Shown here in pieces: positions 10,639 to 17,138 of a DNA stretch of 64,000 bases. Location of the stretch: positions 1-64,000 of the forward strand of contig CAVOXF010000001.1 of assembly GCA_963700375.1 (NCBI GenBank), written 5' to 3'. The DNA comes from JAHEEL01 sp963700375. GTDB lineage: Bacteria > Actinomycetota > Acidimicrobiia > Spongiisociales > UBA5794. Below the pieces are notes generated by a model. It ran no database searches. It saw only the letters and a program-made list of their open reading frames with translations, and had not been told where the DNA came from. The position numbers and the translations under genes were made by a program. Within the stretch, counting starts at the first letter, position 1. Each line of letters starts with the position of its first letter.

Positions 10639-13600
10639 CGTCGGCATCGAACTTCTGTATCCGGTTATTGCCGCGGTCCGCGACGTAGACGTCGCCGGCA
10701 GCATCGACGGCAACGGCGCTGGGGTTGATGAATTGCCCGTTGCCGGACCCGCTGGTGCCCCACGATGTCAGGAATGTGCCGTCCGTGGTGAACTTCTGAA
10801 CACGGTGGTTGAGGTTCTCGGTGACGTAGACGGACCCGCCGTCGGCCGCAATACCAACCGGGCTGTTGAACTGTCCCTCGCCGGTGCCGAACGAACCCCA
10901 TTGGTCGACGACAGTCCCGTCGGCTGCACGCTTCTGGACGATGTTTGTGGCGTAGTTGGTGACGTAGGTGTAGCCGTAGTCGTCGACCGCGACACCGGCC
11001 GGATCAGCGAAGCTGTTCCACGTCGAGGCGTACGTATGGGACGCGCTGACGGTCAGTGTCTGGTCGCCCGCCGCGCGGTACGCATCGTCACCGGCCGTGG
11101 GCACATCGTTGACCGACGAGACCGCAATCGTGGCGGTGACGATGTTCGAGTCGTTGGTGCCGTCCGTTGCGTGGTAGGTGAAGGAATCCGACCCGTGATA
11201 CCCGGCGGTCGGTGTGTAGGTGAATGATCCGTCGGTATTCAGTGCGAGTGAGCCGTGAGCCACATCGGTGTCGAGGACGGCGGTGAGCGGGTCACCGTCG
11301 AGGTCGTAGTCGTTGACGAGCACTCCGCCCGGCTCGAACCGTTGGATGCGGTTGTTGTCGCGGTCTGCGACGTAGACCTGGTTCGCCGCGCCGGCGACCA
11401 CACTGAACGGATTCTGGAACTGTCCGTCTGCGGAGCCCGTGGCTCCCCACTGTGCCAGGTAGGTGCCGTAGGCCGAGAATGCCTGAATGCGGTTGTTGCC
11501 CGAGTCGGCGACATAGGCCGTGCCGAATTGGTCGATCGCGACGTCGTGCGGGTGGGTGAACTCGCCGGCGACGGTCCCGGCCGTGCCCCATTCGTCGACG
11601 AACGTACCGTCGTCGGTGAACACCTGGACGCGGTTGTTGCCGTAGTCCGCTACGTAGATACTGCCGGCGTTGTCGGACGCGAGCCCGAGTGGCGACGAGA
11701 ACTGGCCGGGATCAACACCTGAGCTTCCCCACTTCGCCAGGAAGTTCCCCAACCCGTCGAACTTCTGGATGCGAGCGTTGTCGGAGTCCGCGACGTAGAT
11801 GTTGCCCGCCTGGTCGGCGGCGATGCCGTAGGGGAACGCGAATTGGCCGTCACCGGTGCCGTTGCTTCCCCACTTGGTGACGTACGTGCCGTCACTCGTG
11901 AACTTCTGAATGCGATGGTTGTTCTGGTCGACGACGTAGACGTTGCCCGAAGGATCGACCGCTACATCGGTCGGGGACCCAAATTCGGTATCGCCCGAAC
12001 CGAAACTGCCCCACTGGGTGACATAGGCGCCGTCGCTCGTGAACTTCTGAATGCGGTAGTTGTCGCGGTCGACAACGTACACGTTGCCGGCCGCGTCGAC
12101 GGCCACGGCCTCCGGAGCATTGAATTGGCCGTTCCCGGCGCCGGACGTGCCCCAGGCGAGATCGAACGCAGGGTCGGTGCCAACCGTCAGCACTCCATCC
12201 TCTGCCAGCCCGTACGAGTCTTCGTTGGCGATCGGAAGCGGGGCAACGCTGATCGTCACCGTAGCGGTATTGGTCGTGTGGACCCCGTTGGCCGCCTGAT
12301 AGGTGAACGTGTCGTCACCGACATAGGTCGGGTCGGAGAGGTACGTGAACGATCCGTCGGCATTGAGTGCCCCGGATCCGTGGGCAGTGGTGAACGCCCC
12401 GGGAGCGACGATCGCGAGAGCGCCGGTCTCACCGGCCGAGTCGTTCGCCAAGACTCCGGAGGCGGAGTCGACCGCGAGCTCGACGCCGGTGATCGCGTCG
12501 TACGGGTCGTCGACAGCGCTCGGAGCCACAAGCTCGACCGATCCGATGTCGCACATCGGTCCCTGCACACGGACCGTCCCGCGCTGGTCGGCAGCGAGAC
12601 ACGTCGCCGGGCCGGCATCCACGACGGGAGAGGCCGCAGCGGGGAGGTGGGTCAGCGTGAGCCCACCGTTGTTCGCAAGTGCCCCGAGCATCGGATCGAT
12701 CGGAGCCGTCGGCGTGCCCCAAACGTCCCCCGTCGTTTCCTCAAACGTGCACGACGCGTCGTCCCCGACCAGGTTGTAGCCCAGCGAGGTGACGACGCCG
12801 CTGCAGTTGGGACCCCAGACGCCCGCCGTGCCGTCCGAGAGAATCGAGGATGCGATCGACACGCTGCCGCTAGTGCTATTCGCGTTGTAGATCCCTCCGC
12901 CGTATCCGCTCGTCGAATTCCCAACGATGGTGCTGTTCTCGATCGTGAAGAATCCGGTGCTGACGTTGTACAGACCGCCGCCGTTCCCGACCGAGCTGTT
13001 GTTGGAGATCGTGCTGTTCTGAATCGTGGCCCCACCCCTGGATTGAATGGCCCCGCCCACCTCGGTTGCGCTATTGCCGCTGAAGGTGCTGTCGACAACC
13101 GTGAGCGTGCCTCCGACGAGGTTTGAGATCCCTCCCCCGTTGCCTGCGGAGTTGTTGGTGACCGACGTCCGAACGAGAGTGAGCTGGTTGCTGCTGTATA
13201 TCGCTCCTCCGTTTGACGCGCCGTGGTTCGCCACGATGGTGGCCTCCTGCAGGGTGAGATCGCCCCAGTTCAGGATCCCCATGCCCGCCGTATTCGCTCC
13301 CGGGCTGGTACCCGGAGCGCCGTTGTAGACCCGCAGACTGTCGAGCAGCACCACGGCGCTCGGTGTCACAACGTGAAACACCCGGTCCTCGGCATCACCG
13401 TCAACGACGGTCCCGGCGTGTCCGAGGCCCGTGATCGTAAGACTCTCGAGGATGTCGAGATCGCCGGTCGCGGAAGCGTCTTCGTTCGCGCCGTGGAGGG
13501 AAAGCGTGTGCGTTCCTGCCGTGAGGATGATGTCGTCCGCACCTGCGAACGCGTTGGCCTCCATCACCGCCGCACGCAAGCTGCAATCCCCCAGCGCATC

Positions 13601-13810
13601 GGCGCACACACCATCGCCGGGAACGGCGTCGACGCTGTCGACCGTCGTGTCGACAACGAACGTGGCTCCAGCGTTCGCCGGACGCGGCGGAATCACGAAG
13701 AGAACGGCACCGATCATGGCCACCACGAGCAAGACCCTGAGCGAATCGCGGACGCTCGCGCGTCGGTCGATCTCAGATCGAATCGGGAGCAAGGGACGCG
13801 TGGCCATCAT
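10598..13810 (-). CDS. Giant surface protein, N-terminal part: signal peptide, CSLREA/beta-helix, cadherin-like, NHL
   Basis: I place the start at the ATG at 13810 (MMATRPLL...), because GGAGG lies eight bases upstream. In-frame codons further upstream lack such a site. Residues about 20-45 form an export signal (LRVLLVVAMIGAVLFV...PANA). A CSLREA-type head follows (VVDTTVDSVDAVPGDGVCADALGDCSLRAAVMEANA), then a right-handed beta-helix rich in GGGI/NSTI turns to about 12600, then one uninterrupted cadherin-like domain at about 12245-12525. NHL module 1 (about 11340-12165) and the start of module 2 come next. Reading in this frame fails after FDADG at 10638 through one extra base. The protein is probably anchored or released at the cell surface, in adhesion or matrix building. 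Total reconstructed length exceeds 4,600 residues. Confidence 0.82.
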   Translation of the reverse strand: MMATRPLLPIRSEIDRRASVRDSLRVLLVVAMIGAVLFVIPPRPANAGATFVVDTTVDSVDAVPGDGVCADALGDCSLRAAVMEANAFAGADDIILTAGTHTLSLHGANEDASATGDLDILESLTITGLGHAGTVVDGDAEDRVFHVVTPSAVVLLDSLRVYNGAPGTSPGANTAGMGILNWGDLTLQEATIVANHGASNGGAIYSSNQLTLVRTSVTNNSAGNGGGISNLVGGTLTVVDSTFSGNSATEVGGAIQSRGGATIQNSTISNNSSVGNGGGLYNVSTGFFTIENSTIVGNSTSGYGGGIYNANSTSGSVSIASSILSDGTAGVWGPNCSGVVTSLGYNLVGDDASCTFEETTGDVWGTPTAPIDPMLGALANNGGLTLTHLPAAASPVVDAGPATCLAADQRGTVRVQGPMCDIGSVELVAPSAVDDPYDAITGVELAVDSASGVLANDSAGETGALAIVAPGAFTTAHGSGALNADGSFTYLSDPTYVGDDTFTYQAANGVHTTNTATVTISVAPLPIANEDSYGLAEDGVLTVGTDPAFDLAWGTSGAGNGQFNAPEAVAVDAAGNVYVVDRDNYRIQKFTSDGAYVTQWGSFGSGDTEFGSPTDVAVDPSGNVYVVDQNNHRIQKFTSDGTYVTKWGSNGTGDGQFAFPYGIAADQAGNIYVADSDNARIQKFDGLGNFLAKWGSSGVDPGQFSSPLGLASDNAGSIYVADYGNNRVQVFTDDGTFVDEWGTAGTVAGEFTHPHDVAIDQFGTAYVADSGNNRIQAFSAYGTYLAQWGATGSADGQFQNPFSVVAGAANQVYVADRDNNRIQRFEPGGVLVNDYDLDGDPLTAVLDTDVAHGSLALNTDGSFTYTPTAGYHGSDSFTYHATDGTNDSNIVTATIAVSSVNDVPTAGDDAYRAAGDQTLTVSASHTYASTWNSFADPAGVAVDDYGYTYVTNYATNIVQKRAADGTVVDQWGSFGTGEGQFNSPVGIAADGGSVYVTENLNHRVQKFTTDGTFLTSWGTSGSGNGQFINPSAVAVDAAGDVYVADRGNNRIQKFDADGPVPHAVGERRDG

Positions 13811-13829
13811 CAGGGCATCCTCCATAGGT

Positions 13830-14389
13830 CTGGTCCGTGCGCTCACCCATTCAGAACCCATCGAATTTCGAGGGTTCTGGCGCGAGTAACTGATCGCGAT
13901 ACGGACATGGTGAAGCATTCGGGAGCACTCTGTGGACGTGACCTGCGGTCCGTCATTCACCCTGCCTTCAGCGCGAAAGCTTCATGTGCCGTTATAGACG
14001 AATCGCCACGGGCCCACAAGGACCGAAAGACCCTTCGTGGGACAAGGCACTGATGGTTGGCCCGTTCGAGACTCGGGCGGGATGCACGATGCCCGCATGC
14101 CGGTCGTTGGTCCGGCCCACGGCGGCCGACCGATCATGATCAGATGTGTTGTGCCCGCCCGACGGTGAATCCGAAGTCGGGTTCTCGACGCCGCGCTCGA
14201 GCCGCCGCGAGCCCTCGGCGCATGTCCGCATCGCCCGTTGAGGGAGCGACCGGAGCGGGCTCCCATGGTCCGCGTCAACCCGAATCGTTCTGCAAGTGAA
14301 TCTGTCGATTCTCCGAACGGCGATAGCGGTCGCCCTTCCCAAGATGGGAACCCCCGACGGACACGTGGCGCTCGATACTGCGCCCACGG
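13830..14389. other. Intergenic region, about 560 bp
   Basis: This lies between the 3' end of the regulator gene and the start of the giant gene. Apart from the candidate promoter at 13991-14019 I see no gene, RNA or clear terminator. Open frames here lack ribosome binding sites and recognisable protein motifs. Confidence 0.5.
13991..14019 (-). promoter_or_regulatory. Candidate sigma-70-type promoter of the giant gene
   Basis: On the minus strand TTGTGG (14014-14019) and TATAAC (13991-13996) are separated by 17 bp. Transcription would start about 175 bases upstream of the ATG at 13810, giving a long leader. I do not recognise a riboswitch in that leader. This is a pattern match only. Confidence 0.4.
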
Positions 14390-15079
14390 TCAATCGGCCG
14401 GCGTAGGCAGCTTCCTCGCAGCCTCGATTCCCGGACGGACCGTCGGCTTCTTTCCGTAGATCACTCGAGCCCCGCCGTGCAGTGACTTGATCAGCAGAGA
14501 GTCGTGTTGGGCCCGTTCCGTGAGTTCGGACTGGTCGACATCGATCAGCCGAACCGGATTGCCCGACAGGCCTTCCACCATCCGCGACAGGTCATCCAAC
14601 TGCCCGCTCCACGCCGAGTCGTACCGACCGACACCTCCGACCCGAACCACGAGGATCTCGAGTTCACCGTCCCGTGACACGCTTCGATGGGCGGCCGGTC
14701 CTATGAACGCCACCGTCTCGGCACGCGGATCCCATGCACCGGCGGCTCGCCGAACCTCGCTCTCAATCCGCCTGGGAGCCGTGAGGACTCTGATGGCCCC
14801 CTGCGCCACGACGTGGTCACGGTTCAATCGGTAGGTGTTGGTCCGTCCGTAGCGGGTCAACTCGACAAGGCCTTCGCCGACCATGCGGTGAACCACGGCA
14901 TAGACCTGGGCATAGGAACGGCCGGCGATGCCCGCGAGCTCGTTCCCGGTGACGGCTTGCTCCGCGTTCGCCAATGCCTTGAGAACATCGGCATCGACGG
15001 TGGCGGCAATCGATCGCAGCGGGTTCTGCCAGTCCACAACACCTCGAATCGGGATACCGATGATGTTATCGCTTTCCAA
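14390..15079 (-). CDS. Winged-helix protein with degenerate nucleotidyltransferase-like domain
   Basis: The product is about 229 residues. Residues 25-95 look like a winged helix (VLKALANAEQAVTGNELAGIAGRSYAQVYAVVHRMVGEGLVELTRYGRTNTYRLN). Residues 120-215 resemble a minimal nucleotidyltransferase fold: GPAAHRSVSRDGELEILVV occupies the place of the usual GSxxRG...SDIDLLVV motif, and the two catalytic aspartates appear as glutamates (ELE). Such fusions are generally predicted DNA-binding regulators. The apparent start is TTG at 15079; a GTG about 14 codons downstream (VVDWQNPL) is an alternative. The target is unknown. The gene could be linked to the divergent neighbours, but there is no direct evidence. 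Confidence 0.6.
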   Translation of the reverse strand: MESDNIIGIPIRGVVDWQNPLRSIAATVDADVLKALANAEQAVTGNELAGIAGRSYAQVYAVVHRMVGEGLVELTRYGRTNTYRLNRDHVVAQGAIRVLTAPRRIESEVRRAAGAWDPRAETVAFIGPAAHRSVSRDGELEILVVRVGGVGRYDSAWSGQLDDLSRMVEGLSGNPVRLIDVDQSELTERAQHDSLLIKSLHGGARVIYGKKPTVRPGIEAARKLPTPAD

Positions 15080-15140
15080 TCTGACGTGCCCGGACCCTTA
15101 CCGGACAACGATTCTGTCCGGTTGCTTCCGGCGGGGGTCA

Positions 15141-15689
15141 TCAGTTCGAGGCACGAACCTCGTACTCGACCCGAGCGCCGGACTGCCGGAATCGACCGGA
15201 CACGAGGGCTCCGATCCACCCACCGACCAATCCCCCAACGGTGTTGAACACCACGTCGTAGAACTGGGCGGAGCGACCGATCGGCAGGATCAACTGGGCG
15301 AACTCGATCGAGAACGAGACGCCGAACGCAAGAGCCGTCGCCCATACAACGGGTCGCCGTGACGTACGCCAGAGCAGAGCTGCCAAGAAGCCCACCGGGA
15401 CGTAGAGCACGAGGTTGGCAAGAGCATCTCTCGCGACGAATCCGGAGAGCGGATCGAGGAGCGCCGGGAGCGGTGATCCGAACCCGTCCGGTCCCGGTTG
15501 CAGGGTCAGGATCGCGACCACGCCGATCGAAGCGGCCAGCCAAACCCATTCGAGCCGCCTACGGATCCTGATTCTGTCGGTTCCCCGGTTGTGGGAAACC
15601 GCAGCCAGGATTGCGCCCGCGGCGAGCGCGACCGCAACGACGAACCCGACGCTGAGCAGCGTCGACCAGAAGTAGAGCTCCTTCAACAC
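15141..15689 (-). CDS. VanZ-like membrane protein
   Basis: This 182-residue protein has about five hydrophobic segments (LLSVGFVVAVALAAGAILAAV, LEWVWLAASIGVVAILTLQPG, ALANLVLYVPVGFLAALLW, VVWATALAFGVSFSIEFAQLI, FYDVVFNTVGGLVGGWIGALV). The core NLVLYVPVGF...SFSIEFAQLI.....FDVxxNTxGGxxG is typical of the VanZ family, with D and N in the usual YDVVFNT motif. VanZ relatives confer low-level teicoplanin resistance in enterococci, but most homologues have unknown roles in the envelope. The start is GTG at 15689 with a weak upstream ribosome binding site. Confidence 0.8.
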   Translation of the reverse strand: MLKELYFWSTLLSVGFVVAVALAAGAILAAVSHNRGTDRIRIRRRLEWVWLAASIGVVAILTLQPGPDGFGSPLPALLDPLSGFVARDALANLVLYVPVGFLAALLWRTSRRPVVWATALAFGVSFSIEFAQLILPIGRSAQFYDVVFNTVGGLVGGWIGALVSGRFRQSGARVEYEVRASN

Positions 15690-16029
15690 CCGGTGACTCT
15701 ATGCACGACGCCGGGCGTTGGCATCGAATCAGCATCGGCGCCACCGGGAGCGCTCGCCCGGGTCACGGCGCCTTCACCCGTGCCACTCCCGGGAGGCGTC
15801 GCGGCTCGGATCAACCGCACAACGGAATCGGGAGCAGGCCTGCGTCTGATCTCGCTGCTCCGCGCGGTCGTGACGGTGTCCATTCCGCGGTCCGCACGGG
15901 ACGCCAGTTGTCCGGCTCCTGGCGGCCGACTGCACGCCGTTCCGACCGGTTCGCCGCGCACGTGCGACATCCGGTACGATGACGGCGTCGCGGGTCGCGA
16001 CGCCACAGGGAATCCGGAAGGAGGGCACT
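15690..16029. other. Divergent intergenic region with palindrome
   Basis: This region separates the VanZ-like gene from the plus-strand operon and probably contains both promoters. A TACGAT at 15975-15980 could be a -10 element for the plus strand. A perfect 9-bp inverted repeat follows at 15984-15992/15996-16004 with a 3-base loop, between that -10 and the strong GGAAGGAGGG ribosome binding site at 16017-16026. Confidence 0.45.
15984..16004 (+). promoter_or_regulatory. Leader palindrome (possible operator or hairpin)
   Basis: GGCGTCGCG, loop GGT, CGCGACGCC: a perfect 9-bp stem just downstream of a candidate -10 and 12 bases before the ribosome binding site of the next gene. It could be an operator or a 5' leader hairpin. 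There is no run of T after it, so a terminator is unlikely. Confidence 0.35.
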
Positions 16030-16674
16030 GTGGGGGAATGGCCGGCACGGGCGATCACCATTGGGTCGATCGTGCTCACAGTTGCGTCCCTGGCCGTCGC
16101 CGTCCTCTTCGCCCGCAAGGCCAGCCGCATCCGCGTCGGCTTCGACGTCGCCCGGGCCGCCGTCGGTGTTGTCGCCATCCTCGCCATGGCCGCAATCACA
16201 CACGTGACCACGCCCCTGTTCGCGGTTGTGCTGGCCATCGCCGGCGGGCTCGCCCTCGGGTTCACCCAGGGAACGACGCTGGAAGTCAGCAGGACCGAAC
16301 GAGGCTGGTTTGCCCGCCGCAGTCCCGTCGGGATCGTCCTGTGGGGCGCCGGAATCGTCGCGATGCAGGCTGCAGGCATCGCCTCGCGAACCGGCATCGT
16401 CAAGATCGGCCAAACGCTCGCCTGGTTCAGCGTGTGTCTCGGGATCGGCCTGCTCGTCGGACGCAACGATCCCATGCGCGGTGCCCGCCAGGCCCTCACC
16501 GGGGCCGGGGCAGCGCTGCTGATCGGAGCGCTCACGCTGCCGACGGTGGCCTTCGTCGGCGGTGGAGCAGCACCCGCCGCGGCCGACACCGTCGAGCTCA
16601 CCGACGACAGAGCTGTGCGACCTGCTCGTCGAGACCGAGGGAGAGGCGCTGAATCCTGGGAGCGCGCGAAATGA
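16030..16674 (+). CDS. Multi-pass membrane protein, N-terminal part of a frameshifted gene
   Basis: The start is GTG at 16030, chosen because GGAAGGAGGG precedes it. About six membrane helices follow (ITIGSIVLTVASLAVAVLFA; VVAILAMAAITHV; LFAVVLAIAGGLALGF; VGIVLWGAGIVAMQAA; TLAWFSVCLGIGLLVG; GAALLIGALTLPTVAFV). After TVELTDD at about 16610 the frame breaks: the +1 frame continues ELCDLLVETEGEALNPGSARNDELEE. Codons after the break in the original frame are therefore spurious. I do not recognise the family. The gene may continue into the next frames and perhaps into the 17139-19784 gene. Confidence 0.6.
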   Translation: MGEWPARAITIGSIVLTVASLAVAVLFARKASRIRVGFDVARAAVGVVAILAMAAITHVTTPLFAVVLAIAGGLALGFTQGTTLEVSRTERGWFARRSPVGIVLWGAGIVAMQAAGIASRTGIVKIGQTLAWFSVCLGIGLLVGRNDPMRGARQALTGAGAALLIGALTLPTVAFVGGGAAPAAADTVELTDDRAVRPARRDRGRGAESWERAK

Positions 16675-17138
16675 CGAACTCGAGGAAGGTCAAGTCGCTC
16701 CAGTCGCATCGTGTGCCACGAGGGTCTGGCTCTTCACTCGGCTGACCACATCGGGTACCACGTCCACTTGTACTCCTCGACGAGGAAGCGTATGAGCCAA
16801 TACCAGTGGCGTTACTGTGTACACCACGCGGGAGTGGGCAGGGGATCTCTCCACATGCCGGGGCGAGCTCGTCCCGCTGGACATCGGAACCGAGGGCTGG
16901 GCGTGGAGGTACTACGGGGTCGACGATGTGGTTCTGGTCTACGCACCTCGTTACTTTCTGTTCGGCGGGGCCATGGATAGCGATCAAGTCGAACCCATGC
17001 CCGCATACCAGGCGCTGCTCGGACCGATGAGCGCAACGCTCGCCAACATCGACGGTACCTGACGGAGACGCCGGCGGCGGTCGACGACCCGTCGCCGCCC
17101 GTCGACGAGGTGGCCCGCCGCGGCACGACGAGGCGATA
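16675..17138 (+). pseudogene. Frameshifted coding stretch linking two parts of the operon
   Basis: Protein-like sequence runs through changing plus-strand frames: IVCHEGLALHSADHIGYHVHL (about 16705-16770), then REWAGDLSTCRGELVPLDIG and WAWRYYGVDDVVLVYAPRYF (about 16829-16960), then a Pro-rich LTETPAAVDDPSPPVDEVA (17059 onward). Frame changes fall near 16690, 16815, 17058 and 17140. This is most simply a badly polished part of one reading frame. The alternative is a decayed gene. Confidence 0.45.

Larger units (their letters stand above)
5490..12240 (-). repeat. Six super-repeats of about 1.13 kb (cadherin-like domain with nested NHL propeller)
   Basis: Module edges, taken at the DDAY/DSYG strand that opens each cadherin-like domain, fall near 12240, 11100, 9985, 8855, 7740 and 6605, and the last module ends near 5490. 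Spacing is therefore 1,115-1,140 bp. Within each, about 825 bp encode five or six NHL repeats flanked by the two halves of one cadherin-like domain. Confidence 0.85.

Noticed and set aside
13820..13960. N-terminal extension of the giant protein from an ATG at 13960
   Set aside because: It would bury the signal peptide 60 or more residues inside the protein; the ATG at 13810 has a GGAGG site at proper spacing.
13820..14000. c-di-GMP or c-di-AMP riboswitch in the leader of the giant gene
   Set aside because: None of the conserved core sequences of those classes could be found by eye.
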